Position numbers and translations under genes: made by a program | Shown: positions 16,360-25,441 of the stretch, one piece after another | How the letters are laid out: every line of letters begins with the position of its first letter | Position numbering within the stretch: position 1 is the first letter of the stretch | Notes under the pieces: generated by a model | Told to the model about the DNA's origin: nothing | Database searches by the model: none | What the model saw: the letters and a program-made list of their open reading frames with translations, nothing else | From: Bacillota bacterium | GTDB lineage: Bacteria; Bacillota; Clostridia; Acetivibrionales; DSM-1351 | Direction of reading: 5' to 3' | Assembly (NCBI GenBank): GCA_023444055.1 | Contig: JAEZRV010000031.1 | Location: forward strand, 1-64,000 | Length of the DNA: 64,000 nt

Positions 16360-19300
16360 TCTTATTATTATCTTTGTACTATTACTTGCTAATCCTGTAA
16401 CTGTGAACGCAGTTTCTGTTACAGAGGAACAGTTAGAAGACTCTATTGTAAAGGCCGGAAATTATTTGATGTCTCTTCAGACAGAACGGGGATTATGGCA
16501 GGCTGGAATTAGGATTAATCCTAGGGAAACCGCGTATTTTATGGTAACTGCTAAGTATTTACAGATAAAAGATATGGAAAAAGATTTGCAAACATCAGCA
16601 ACATGGCTTTTGGAGCATATCAATGAAGATGGAGGCTGGGGATTTTTTGATGAAGGTGGAAAGTCAGATGTTTCAATAACTGCTATAGTTAGATTAGCGT
16701 TGATTGTAAATGGTGTAGATGAAGAATGTGAAGAACTAAAAAGAAGTGCTATCTTTGTTGAAAATAATGGCGGATTAAAAAATTCAGATATCTTCTGTAA
16801 AACATTCTATTCACTTTTTGACCTTTGCGGAGAACCTTGGGAAAGCCCGCAGTCAGAAATATTTTTTCCAGACCTGTCAATATTGTACTTTGATAATACC
16901 GATGAGCACAGTCCATATTCCAGTATGGCATGGGGACGAGAGGCTGGTATTGCCATGAGTGTAATCAAAGAGTATCAAAAAAGAGAAAATCTACATATCA
17001 AGGCACAAGAGTTAAATTTAGCCGAGCAATGGATGGTATCACACCAATTGGAAGATGGGTGCTGGTATACTCTTTTGGGTACCTGCCTTAATATGATTGC
17101 ATTGTATGAAATAGACAGCGTAAAACATGCACCACGAATTAGTAAAGGCATGGCGTGGATTAACAGTAACAGGGCTCCCGATGGATATCAAAAAAGATTT
17201 GTATTAAGTGTCTGGGATACATCGTTTGCCATTAGTGCTTTACGAAAATCAAATATAGATTCTTCGGCTGAGAGTCTGCTAAAGGCAGCAACCTGGATTA
17301 TGAATGCTCAGACTCAAGGAGGAGGCTACAATTGGTCAAATGTCCCTTCAGGTGGCTGGTCATACAATGAATATAATATACTCTATCCTGATAACGATGA
17401 TACCGCATTAGTCATCACTGCATTAAATGATTTGCGTTTTACCTCGTATTCTACTGAATATAGGAAAAGAATGGCTATAGAGAAAGGAAAAGAATGGCTT
17501 TTATATATGCAGAACGATGATGGAGGCTGGGGAACCTTTGAGCGGTTTGATGGCGATAAGGTTTATAAAGATCCGACAGAATCAACAGAGGATCCAAGCG
17601 TAGCTGATATTACAGGACATGTACTGACCGCGCTGGCCTCATGTGGTTACACTGTAGATGATCCTGTTATACAAAAGTGCATCGAATATATTAAGAAGGA
17701 TCAAAATGATCAGGGGGCCTGGTATGGAAGATGGGGACTGTGTTACTTGTATGGCACGTCCTGTATCCTGCAAGGTTTATCAGACATAGGATATGGTATG
17801 ACAGATGAATTCGTTGCAAAGGCGGCAGATTGGATTATTGCTCAGCAGAATAATGATGGCGGCTGGGGAGAACATTTTGCATGGTGGAGTGAGAAGAATG
17901 GAATTACTTTTACAGAGATGGGACCCAGTACTCCAGAACAGACTGCTTGGGCTATTATGGCATTAATGAAAGTAGACTCGAATAAATACATGAACCAAAT
18001 TGAAGAGGGGGTACAGTATCTAATTCAAAATCAGGAGGAGTATGGAGGCTGGGAACATCCATATTATACCGTTCTTGGTCTGAATCCATATAAGAATCCT
18101 TATTACCCTCATTATTTTTCATTAGCAGCTCTTTCTGATTACGCGAAAATTAAGGGAATTGCTATTAATACACCTGCCGAAAATGGAGAGATTAGAACAG
18201 ATCGGGAAACTTATTTAATGATAGATAAATTCTCCTATGAAGATGTTACTGAAGATGCAATGAGCTCTATAAAAAAAGGTGTTCTAAATATCAATTTTGA
18301 AGAAACCGGGAAAAATAAATTTTTATTAGGTTTATATAATGATAGCAAAGATGAATTAGAGGATGTAATTGTAACAGTCTATGATGAAAGTAATAATGAT
18401 ATTATTGTGGCTTATGATTTTGATACTCTAAAAGGAGAAGAAAGAATATCTAAAAGCCTTTCTTTCTCAAGTGAAAAAGAAAATCAGAAAAATATAAAAA
18501 TTGTATCCACATATACAGCAAGAGGAGAAGAGAGAAAAATAAGTGACAGTTATCAAGTTTCTTTAACCAAGGAAAGCAATGTCAATTTTTCCACTTCGAC
18601 AATAATTATTATTGTTATTATAGTGCTGCTGTGTATTTGTTTGTTCGTAATATTCAAAAATACGAATAAGCAATTGATGAAATTCGCTTTTAAGAATTTA
18701 GGCAGAAACAGAACCCGTACAATTCTGACTTTTATAGGAATTGTGATTGGAATCTCTGCTACGGCTGGTTCCATATCATTAGGACAAGCGTTTGACCAAA
18801 AGTTAAGAAAGGACTTTGAAAGCTTTGGAGCAGGTAGAATTATTGTACTGCCAGAAAAGGTAGATATCAGTGTTTCTCCGCCAGCGCAGACATTTGAGAA
18901 ATCAGCATCGCTACGTCTGGACGATGATGTGGTGGATGAACTTAAAAAAATTGAAAATGTTAAGAGTGTTTGCCCGGTTATGAATTATGAGACGACAGTT
19001 ACTTTTAAGGGCGAGAGTACAAATTGCTTTATTCAGTTTGTGGACCTTGACACATTCAATCAGATGACACCATTAAAAATTGACAAAGGAAGTGTGTTGG
19101 AAAAGGGGGACGGGCTGACAGCAAATGTTGGATATGATATAAGTACAAAGGCTTTTTCCGACACAATAGAAGTTGGCGATACATTAAAAATTGGTAACCT
19201 CGAAGTCAATACAAAAGGAGTTTTTCAAGAGACAGATGGGATGTCAGGAAGGATAGAATCCATTGTGACACCAAATATTGTGATTTACCTTCCGCTGGAG

Positions 19301-19867
19301 ATGGCCGATAAGTTTGTGAGTAAAGATTATTATGATGTAATCGAAGTGAAGGTAATTGATAAAAATGAAACAAAAGCAACGGATGAAAAAATCAACAACA
19401 TTTTGAAAGATAAGTATCCGAATCGAATTTTTAGCACTGTATATACTGAAAAGCTGCAAAGCACAGTTTCAGAAATACTATATCAATTTGATCTAATTAT
19501 ATCATTCATAGGAGTCTTCTGCCTGCTGGTAAGCGGAATTGGTATTATGAACATGGTCATTGTAAATATAACGGAGCGACGTCAGGAAATAGGAATTATG
19601 ATGGCGGTAGGAGCTCCATATAAGATAATTATAAAAACTTTAATTTTAGAGCTGGCATGCCTTGGAATTATGGGGGGGATTGCAGGCTTTGTCGGAGGCT
19701 TATTGGTAGTATTGATTACACAGCATATTGCACAAATATTAACGGTACCTAATTTTGCCTTTATATTGAGTCTATCTCTTTTCTTAGGGCTAGCAATTGT
19801 TTTATTCTTTGGAGTAGTACCAATTAAAAAAACACTGAAAAAAGAACCAATTGAGGCGTTGAGATGA
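16334..19867 (+). CDS. Secreted squalene-hopene-cyclase-like domain fused to MacB/FtsX permease
   Basis: An 1177-residue fusion. A signal peptide (1-28, cleavage near VNA-VS) is followed by a triterpene-cyclase toroid (to ~620) with eight QW-type motifs (e.g. MQNDDGGWGTF, AQQNNDGGWGE). The class II cyclase acid motif is intact: DNDDTA, D353-N-D355-D356, close to the DxDD position of squalene-hopene cyclase. Other cyclase signatures present are SVADITGHVLTALASCGY, WYGRWGLCYLYGTS and GPSTPEQTAWAIMAL. A beta-rich linker (620-750) and a TM helix (~757) lead into an FtsX/MacB permease (RNRTRTILTFIGIVIGIS, an external domain, three C-terminal TMs). Topology puts the cyclase outside the cell. The TTG start has AAGGAG 10 bases upstream. 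The next gene is its ATPase. It may cyclise a polyprenyl group at the membrane surface, or bind a lipid for transport. Confidence 0.88.
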   Translation: MFKKVVSISLIIIFVLLLANPVTVNAVSVTEEQLEDSIVKAGNYLMSLQTERGLWQAGIRINPRETAYFMVTAKYLQIKDMEKDLQTSATWLLEHINEDGGWGFFDEGGKSDVSITAIVRLALIVNGVDEECEELKRSAIFVENNGGLKNSDIFCKTFYSLFDLCGEPWESPQSEIFFPDLSILYFDNTDEHSPYSSMAWGREAGIAMSVIKEYQKRENLHIKAQELNLAEQWMVSHQLEDGCWYTLLGTCLNMIALYEIDSVKHAPRISKGMAWINSNRAPDGYQKRFVLSVWDTSFAISALRKSNIDSSAESLLKAATWIMNAQTQGGGYNWSNVPSGGWSYNEYNILYPDNDDTALVITALNDLRFTSYSTEYRKRMAIEKGKEWLLYMQNDDGGWGTFERFDGDKVYKDPTESTEDPSVADITGHVLTALASCGYTVDDPVIQKCIEYIKKDQNDQGAWYGRWGLCYLYGTSCILQGLSDIGYGMTDEFVAKAADWIIAQQNNDGGWGEHFAWWSEKNGITFTEMGPSTPEQTAWAIMALMKVDSNKYMNQIEEGVQYLIQNQEEYGGWEHPYYTVLGLNPYKNPYYPHYFSLAALSDYAKIKGIAINTPAENGEIRTDRETYLMIDKFSYEDVTEDAMSSIKKGVLNINFEETGKNKFLLGLYNDSKDELEDVIVTVYDESNNDIIVAYDFDTLKGEERISKSLSFSSEKENQKNIKIVSTYTARGEERKISDSYQVSLTKESNVNFSTSTIIIIVIIVLLCICLFVIFKNTNKQLMKFAFKNLGRNRTRTILTFIGIVIGISATAGSISLGQAFDQKLRKDFESFGAGRIIVLPEKVDISVSPPAQTFEKSASLRLDDDVVDELKKIENVKSVCPVMNYETTVTFKGESTNCFIQFVDLDTFNQMTPLKIDKGSVLEKGDGLTANVGYDISTKAFSDTIEVGDTLKIGNLEVNTKGVFQETDGMSGRIESIVTPNIVIYLPLEMADKFVSKDYYDVIEVKVIDKNETKATDEKINNILKDKYPNRIFSTVYTEKLQSTVSEILYQFDLIISFIGVFCLLVSGIGIMNMVIVNITERRQEIGIMMAVGAPYKIIIKTLILELACLGIMGGIAGFVGGLLVVLITQHIAQILTVPNFAFILSLSLFLGLAIVLFFGVVPIKKTLKKEPIEALR

Positions 19868-19876
19868 GGTGGATAG

Positions 19877-20569
19877 ATGATTATTAAAGCACGAAACCTA
19901 TCAAAAGTTTATAACCAGAATTCAGAAGCTGAATTTTTTGGTATCAGGGATGTATCATTAGAAATTGACAAAGGCGAATTAATTGCCATTGTTGGTCCCA
20001 GTGGAGCGGGTAAAACAACTTTATTTAACATGTTGGGAACTCTAGATACTCCTACCTTTGGGCAATTAGAAATTAAGGACAAGAATATTTTGAGTCTGGA
20101 TTATAACGAAAAGTCAAAACTTCGTAATGAAGTGATAGGATTTATATTTCAACAGTTTCGCTTAATACCTACCTTATCTGCCTTAGATAATGCATTGCTA
20201 CCTCTTCTTGTTAGTGAATCAGGAATTGATTTACCTAAAAAAGAGAAAGTGATTCAATTGTTTCATAAGTATGGATTGAAAAATCAGTTAAACAAATACC
20301 CCAGCCAGTTATCCGGGGGAGAGCAGCAAAGAGTAGCGATTATCAGGGCTTTGGTTAATGAGCCTGATATTATTTTGGCGGATGAACCAACTGGGAGTTT
20401 GGATAGCAAGATGTCAGCGTTTGTATTTGATACATTACAACAGATTCATGAGGAAGATGGTAAGACTGTCATTTATATTACTCATAATATGAATCTGGTT
20501 AAAAAGGCCGGTAGGATTATTAAAATTGAAGATGGGAGTGTGGTTTTAGATGAAACATGTGTGTATTAA
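19877..20569 (+). CDS. ABC transporter ATPase (MacB/LolD type)
   Basis: A 230-residue ATPase with Walker A GPSGAGKTTLFN, Q-loop FIFQQF, signature LSGGEQQRVAI, Walker B IILADEPTGSLD and H-switch ITHN. The sequence groups with MacB/LolD/FtsE ATPases that work with FtsX-like permeases by mechanotransmission. It starts 9 bases after the cyclase-permease gene, behind GAGGTG, so the two form a complete transporter with the fused cyclase on the outer face. The 3' end overlaps the next gene by 20 bases, indicating translational coupling with the UbiU-like protein. Confidence 0.93.
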   Translation: MIIKARNLSKVYNQNSEAEFFGIRDVSLEIDKGELIAIVGPSGAGKTTLFNMLGTLDTPTFGQLEIKDKNILSLDYNEKSKLRNEVIGFIFQQFRLIPTLSALDNALLPLLVSESGIDLPKKEKVIQLFHKYGLKNQLNKYPSQLSGGEQQRVAIIRALVNEPDIILADEPTGSLDSKMSAFVFDTLQQIHEEDGKTVIYITHNMNLVKKAGRIIKIEDGSVVLDETCVY

Positions 20570-21560
20570 TGCCCCGGTAAGCTCATTCGAGGCGGCCAGG
20601 AAGGCAATTGATGCTGGAGCGGATGAAATTTATTGTGGTGTGCGCTTAAAAGGAATTAAGCATGTTACTTTTAATGGCAGGCCAAGCTATGGCAGCCTTG
20701 TAGACTTTGCTGAGTTAGCAAAAGTTACAGAGTATGCCCATGCCAGAAATAGCAAGGTAAACTTTTTACTTAACCTACCATTTATGGCTGACATTTTGGA
20801 GTTTCTGGCAAAACCGCATATAAGGCAGGCAGTAAAGGCAGAGGTAGATAGTTTTATAGTAGCTGACTTAGGTTTGATTCTATTATTAGAACAGATGAAA
20901 GTGAAAACGCCAATACATGTAGGAAGTTTTGCTACAGTTAGAAATCAGGAAGCTATTAGCTTTTATTCACAGTTCAATGTAACAAGAGTAGTTGCTCCGC
21001 CGGATACCACATTAAAAGAATTATCCAGCTTGGCCAATAATCCATACAATATAGAAATAGAGGCGTTTATTCACGGTCAGGGGTGCTCTAACGTTAATGG
21101 GAATTGCTATTTATCCCATTCTTATAAAGCGCAAAGTGTTGAATTCCCGGATGATCCGCTATGGAAATTAGATAACGACAAATCATTTGTTTCAATTGGT
21201 ATTCGTAATCCCTGTATGTTCACTTTTCAAATGGAGGATTGGAAAAGTGGTGAAAAAATGAATCACAACTGTTTGAATTGCTTTCCGTTCTGTTCATTAT
21301 GTTATCTGCCGGATCTTTTAAAAACAAATGTTTCTGTCTTAAAAATTGAAGGTAGATGCCAGCCAGTAGAATATCAAGAGCGGGTTCCAAGGGAGTATGC
21401 AGCTCTAATTAAGCTTTTGGAAAGTAATGATATAAAAGGCTATGAGAAGTATTTAGAAAATCTAAAGCGGACAACTCCGGAACTTCAGGGGGTCTGTCAG
21501 CTGAAGAAATGTTTTTATGAAAGAGGTGGTATAGATGAATCAGTTAGTACAGTGTATTGA
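20550..21560 (+). CDS. U32-family protein, UbiU-like
   Basis: A 336-residue U32 protein with the full family layout: MKHVCINAPVSSFEAARKAI, AGADEIYCGV, FIVADLGLILL, THVGSF-like strand, then IEAFIHGQGCSNVNGNCYLS, IRNPC, the CLNCFPFCSLCYLPDLL cluster and SVLKIEGR. The four conserved Cys that hold a [4Fe-4S] cluster in UbiU-type proteins are represented, with additional Cys nearby. In Escherichia coli UbiU and UbiV act as a pair to hydroxylate the ubiquinone ring without O2. The adjacent partner gene (21535) makes the same pairing likely here. Clostridia normally lack ubiquinone, so the substrate is probably another prenylated ring compound. Confidence 0.8.
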   Translation: MKHVCINAPVSSFEAARKAIDAGADEIYCGVRLKGIKHVTFNGRPSYGSLVDFAELAKVTEYAHARNSKVNFLLNLPFMADILEFLAKPHIRQAVKAEVDSFIVADLGLILLLEQMKVKTPIHVGSFATVRNQEAISFYSQFNVTRVVAPPDTTLKELSSLANNPYNIEIEAFIHGQGCSNVNGNCYLSHSYKAQSVEFPDDPLWKLDNDKSFVSIGIRNPCMFTFQMEDWKSGEKMNHNCLNCFPFCSLCYLPDLLKTNVSVLKIEGRCQPVEYQERVPREYAALIKLLESNDIKGYEKYLENLKRTTPELQGVCQLKKCFYERGGIDESVSTVY

Positions 21561-22371
21561 TAGTTATGCTCTAAAGGATATTGAGAGCATTCAAATTCCA
21601 CAAGAAACTTCTGAACTACGATTTGGGGATGAATTTTGTTTCAAAAAGTGCTTATCGGATGAACAGTTGGATGCAGCGAAAAACTTAACTCAAAAGTATG
21701 GAAAAAGATTATCTTTCATTTATCCGCGACTGAATGATTATGAAATAAATTTGGTAAAGGAGCAGTTATGTAAGATAAATGCATATGATTTGCCAGTTTA
21801 TATCATTGCGAATGATTTTGGTATCAGCCAAATCAAAAAATCACTATCTTTAAAGAACTTAAGGGTAATATTAGGCCGGCAGACCATCTCAGTACCAATG
21901 AGAGCCAGGCCTGCCATGCCTTCAGTCATGGGGAGGGATAATATAATTTCAAATTTTGCAGATAAGAAATTATTTCATTTATCAAATTTGAATTACAAAT
22001 TAACTCTAAAATTTTTAAAAAGTAATGATATTTATGGAGTTGAATTCGATTATATCCCTGAGTCATTTCCACTAATCAGGAAATTACAAAAAGAGGGTAT
22101 GCAAATTTATATCCATAAAAGTAATGTAATGGTCGCATTGACTAGAAATTGTCACACAAAAAGGATCATTTGCAAAGAGGGTACTAGCTGTGGACTAACT
22201 TGTAAGAATAATAAATTCCATTTATATCACGAAGTAACAAAAGAACTATTTTTGGATGGAAATGCAATATTAGCAGCAATACCCTTTAAGGAGGAAGATA
22301 TTCAAGAATTAAATAATGAGAATTTTAGTTTAATTGATAGTCATAATTGGATAAAAGAATACATCAAGTAA
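21535..22371 (+). CDS. U32-family protein, UbiV-like
   Basis: A shorter (278 residues) U32 protein overlapping the UbiU-like gene by 26 bases, as UbiU/UbiV pairs often lie together. The Cys pattern NCHTKRIICKEGTSCGLTC (near residues 205-223) matches the UbiV signature (C-x-x-x-R...C-x-x-x-C), with an earlier Cys pair at FCFKKC. Strands FIYPRLNDYEINL and YIIANDFGI fit the UbiV core. The prediction is a [4Fe-4S] protein working as heterodimer with its neighbour in O2-independent hydroxylation. The final third is less conserved than the Cys region. Confidence 0.72.
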   Translation: MNQLVQCIDSYALKDIESIQIPQETSELRFGDEFCFKKCLSDEQLDAAKNLTQKYGKRLSFIYPRLNDYEINLVKEQLCKINAYDLPVYIIANDFGISQIKKSLSLKNLRVILGRQTISVPMRARPAMPSVMGRDNIISNFADKKLFHLSNLNYKLTLKFLKSNDIYGVEFDYIPESFPLIRKLQKEGMQIYIHKSNVMVALTRNCHTKRIICKEGTSCGLTCKNNKFHLYHEVTKELFLDGNAILAAIPFKEEDIQELNNENFSLIDSHNWIKEYIK

Positions 22372-22387
22372 TTCTGGAGGAAATTTA

Positions 22388-23617
22388 ATGAAAAGAATAC
22401 ATCTTTTATTATATAAATATCGGGTATTAATGGGTGTTATCCCGGTGGCTATAGGACTTCTGTATTTTGTTTTAGATGAGAGCAAAAGGTTTAGTAAGCC
22501 AATGCTGGGAATAGGTACAGCGGTCATGTTTATCGGTATAATTTTAAGGATATGGACAGCTATGTATAACTGGGAAAATATCAATTCTGTTGAACCTATA
22601 GCAACTAATGGTATTATTACAAATGGTCCTTACCGATATTGCAGAAACCCAATGTATTTTAGTGCAATTATCCTTACTCTTGGGTTTAGTTTGATTTTTG
22701 GTTCGTGGCAGGTTGTACTTATCGCTGTTTTACCGACTATAGCAGTACATTTGCATCAAATATATGTAGAAGAGAAATACTTGATGACTATATGTAATGA
22801 ATTTTATGATACATATAAAAAAAAGGTTCCGAGGCTATTACCATATCATGGCAAAGTTCTTGCAATTCCAGTCCAGGGCAAAGCCAATTGGAAACGCGGT
22901 CTTCAGAGGGATGCTGGACCAATCTTCGGAGGAATTGTATTCGTGTTTTTAATCGCCATTTTAATGCCTTTTTTAAAGTATGATTACCTATTTCTTGGAG
23001 TTGCCGTTGTAGTCACTGTTATTTTAAACTTTATCATTGTAGGAAAAATAAAGTCAGATGCGGATAAAGTTAAAATGATACCATCAACGGCTCCGCCGCA
23101 TGTATTACTGCAACCCTTACGATATATATTGTTTTCAACCCAAAAGTATATTGATAGCTTAAATATAGATAAGGAAATTGAAAATCCTGTAGTTTTGGAT
23201 TTAGGCTGTGGACCAGGATATTATTCTTTACCATTGGCAGAGAATATTAATGGAACTGTGATTGCGATGGATATCAGAGAAAAAATGTTGCAGATAACTA
23301 AAAATAGAGCTGAGAAGAAGAATTTGAATAACATCAGATATCTAAAGGGAGATAGTAGTAGGATTGATTTATCAGATAATTCTGTTGATCTAATCTGCAT
23401 TAACCTAGTTCTTGGCGAGATTGTTAAGATGGATGAAAGTATCAATGAAATAGCAAGAATATTGAAACCTCTGGGGCGAATCAGTATAATGGAATCTATC
23501 TTTGATGATCATTATATGAATGTGCAGGAAGTAAAGGAGCTATTTGAGAAGGAAGGTTTTTCTTTTGAGATGGTAGAGAAGAAAAGGACTTATTATATTC
23601 TTGAGGCTCACAAATAA
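22388..23617 (+). CDS. Fusion of ICMT-like membrane and UbiE-like soluble methyltransferases
   Basis: A 409-residue two-enzyme fusion. Residues ~1-165 are an isoprenylcysteine-methyltransferase/PEMT-type membrane domain with four TM segments and the signature GPYRYCRNPMYFSAI...EEKYL...FYDTYKKKVPRLLP. Two more TM helices (~185-225) follow, then a class I methyltransferase from ~265 (VVLDLGCGPGYYSLPLA, VIAMDIREKM, DNSVDLICINLVLGEI, EIARILKPLGRISIMES), close to UbiE/MenG types. ICMT-like enzymes methylate lipidic acids or amines at the membrane, UbiE-like ones methylate prenylated rings; having both in one chain suggests consecutive methylations of a membrane-bound prenyl compound. GGAGG precedes the ATG. 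Confidence 0.87.
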   Translation: MKRIHLLLYKYRVLMGVIPVAIGLLYFVLDESKRFSKPMLGIGTAVMFIGIILRIWTAMYNWENINSVEPIATNGIITNGPYRYCRNPMYFSAIILTLGFSLIFGSWQVVLIAVLPTIAVHLHQIYVEEKYLMTICNEFYDTYKKKVPRLLPYHGKVLAIPVQGKANWKRGLQRDAGPIFGGIVFVFLIAILMPFLKYDYLFLGVAVVVTVILNFIIVGKIKSDADKVKMIPSTAPPHVLLQPLRYILFSTQKYIDSLNIDKEIENPVVLDLGCGPGYYSLPLAENINGTVIAMDIREKMLQITKNRAEKKNLNNIRYLKGDSSRIDLSDNSVDLICINLVLGEIVKMDESINEIARILKPLGRISIMESIFDDHYMNVQEVKELFEKEGFSFEMVEKKRTYYILEAHK

Positions 23618-23637
23618 AATTTTAGAAGGAGATAGAT

Positions 23638-24597
23638 ATGAAATTAAAGTATGATTGTATGGAGTATTTAAAGAGGCAGAATGAACCATGGGTAGAATAT
23701 GGTATCAGTAAATTTCTTGAACAGGATGAGAATGTTGCAAAGGAAAAGAAAAATCGGTTACTAGAATGTGATGAAGTAAAAAAGACCGTAGAAATTGTTG
23801 AACAGTGGCCAGAGCCACCATTGGTCAGACATAATGACGTAAATCATCCTATTCACAAAGCACACCTTTTACTAGAAATGGGATTGGATCGTTCAGATAA
23901 GGTGCTGCAGGACCTGGCAAATAAAATCTTTGAAAACCAAGATGAAGATGGTGTGTTCCTATCTTTATTACATGTTCCAGAATCGTATGGAGGTGCAAAA
24001 GAGCCGCATATGGACTGGTTAATGTGTGATTTTCCCCTGCTAATCCATTTTTTAATAGCATTAGGATATAAAGAGGATGAACGGGTAAAGAAAGGGATTC
24101 AATTTTTGATTTCAAAAGCAGAGGATAATGGATGGAGATGTTCTGGCTCTGTCAATAAATTCCGTGGACCGGGGAGAAAAACAGATTATTGCCCAGTGGG
24201 ATCACTGTGGTCTTTACAAGTTTTTTCATTGTTATCAGAATATCACAATGAAGAATTTGTGAAAAATGCTATTGATTCAATTTGTAATCATTGGATAAAT
24301 ACAAAGGAACGAAAGATATATATGTTTGGAATGGGAACCGATTTTAAAAAGTTGAAATACCCTAATCACTGGTATGATATCATTCATGTTGTTCAAGTAT
24401 TAAGTAAATTTGAATATGCAAAGCAACAGGTAGCTTACAATGAAATGCTAAACATAATATTGGAAAAACAAAACGAGGATGGCTCTTTTATCCCAGAATC
24501 ACAATATACAGGTTATAAAGGCTGGGATTTTGGACAAAAAAAGGTGTCATCGCCTACATTAACTTTAGCTATAGCTAGATTGGCAGCAAATATCTAA
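23638..24597 (+). CDS. Alpha/alpha-toroid (prenyltransferase/squalene-oxidase repeat) protein without DxDD
   Basis: A 319-residue protein without a signal peptide. Helical repeats carry weak QW-like turns (ENQDEDGVFLS, EKQNEDGSF) and FGMGTDFKKLKYPNHWYDI, which mark the terpenoid-cyclase/protein-prenyltransferase toroid fold. The class II DxDD acid motif of the large cyclase at 16334 was not found. It could be a lipid-binding partner, a non-canonical cyclase or a hydrolase-like relative of the same fold. It starts 20 bases after the methyltransferase fusion behind AGAAGGAG. The location in the cytoplasm separates it from the exported cyclase. Confidence 0.7.
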   Translation: MKLKYDCMEYLKRQNEPWVEYGISKFLEQDENVAKEKKNRLLECDEVKKTVEIVEQWPEPPLVRHNDVNHPIHKAHLLLEMGLDRSDKVLQDLANKIFENQDEDGVFLSLLHVPESYGGAKEPHMDWLMCDFPLLIHFLIALGYKEDERVKKGIQFLISKAEDNGWRCSGSVNKFRGPGRKTDYCPVGSLWSLQVFSLLSEYHNEEFVKNAIDSICNHWINTKERKIYMFGMGTDFKKLKYPNHWYDIIHVVQVLSKFEYAKQQVAYNEMLNIILEKQNEDGSFIPESQYTGYKGWDFGQKKVSSPTLTLAIARLAANI

Positions 24598-24634
24598 ATG
24601 CAGTTTAGTAGATTGTATATTTAAGGAGGAGTAT

Positions 24635-25441
24635 ATGTTTGCAGGAATTGATATTGGCTCCAGTTCTACCAATGTTGTTTTTATTAATAGTGAAAAAGAA
24701 ATAATATGTTATGAGGTGATTCCAACAAGTCCGAATCATAAAGAATCCGCCCAAAAAGCAGTAAGCTCATTATGTGAAAAGAACAATCTTTCGGAGTCTG
24801 ATATAACTTATCTTGTGAGTACTGGATATGGAAGAAAAAATGTGAATGAAACCGATAAAAATGTCACTGAAATATCATGTCATGCCAAGGGTGCGATACA
24901 CTTCTATCCACAAGCAAGAACAATTTTAGATATTGGTGGACAAGACAGCAAGGTAATAAAAGTGAATGAACATGGAAGAGTTGAAGACTTCATAATGAAT
25001 GAAAAGTGTGCTGCTGGTACCGGAAGGTTCCTTGAGGCCATGGCAAGAATTCTTGATGTTCGTATTGACCAGATGGGGGAACTGTCAGCACACGCTACGA
25101 AAGAGGTTAAGCTAAGCAGTGTCTGTACAGTATTTGCAGAGTCTGAAGTTATATCTAAGATAGCTGAGGAAAATACTATCGAAGACATTATTGATGGGAT
25201 TCATAATTCTGTATGTTGCAGAACCATTGCACTGTTAGAAAAAGCAAAGATAGATCCTCTTGTTGTTATGACTGGTGGAGTAGCCAAAAATAAGGGTTTG
25301 GTTTATAAACTAGAAAAACAAATTGGTCAAAAGGTCTATGTGCCTCCAGAGCCTCAAATAGTCGGTGCGCTTGGAGCCGCTCTTATTGCCTTAGAAGAAT
25401 ATGGAAAAAAGGGAAGATTTATTAAAAGTGAGACAACGTGA
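24635..25441 (+). CDS. BadF/BcrA/HgdC-type ATP-dependent activator of a dehydratase/reductase
   Basis: A 268-residue ASKHA-fold ATPase: MFAGIDIGSSSTNVVFI, TGYGRKN, TILDIGGQDSKVIKV, EKCAAGTGRFLEAMARIL, SSVCTVFAESEVIS, VVMTGGVAKNKG and PQIVGALGAALIA. The Cys in EKCAAGTGRF and in SSVCTVF are those that hold the intersubunit [4Fe-4S] cluster in HgdC/FldI/BcrA activators. Such proteins inject a high-energy electron, driven by ATP, into 2-hydroxyacyl-CoA dehydratases or benzoyl-CoA reductases. The two following genes are the matching enzyme-like subunits, so the three form one redox module. GGAGGAG precedes the ATG. Confidence 0.92.
   Translation: MFAGIDIGSSSTNVVFINSEKEIICYEVIPTSPNHKESAQKAVSSLCEKNNLSESDITYLVSTGYGRKNVNETDKNVTEISCHAKGAIHFYPQARTILDIGGQDSKVIKVNEHGRVEDFIMNEKCAAGTGRFLEAMARILDVRIDQMGELSAHATKEVKLSSVCTVFAESEVISKIAEENTIEDIIDGIHNSVCCRTIALLEKAKIDPLVVMTGGVAKNKGLVYKLEKQIGQKVYVPPEPQIVGALGAALIALEEYGKKGRFIKSETT

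Noticed and set aside
20550..22371. U32 genes as secreted collagenase-type peptidases
   Set aside because: No signal peptide; Cys patterns and pairing match UbiU/UbiV-like Fe-S proteins better than proteases.
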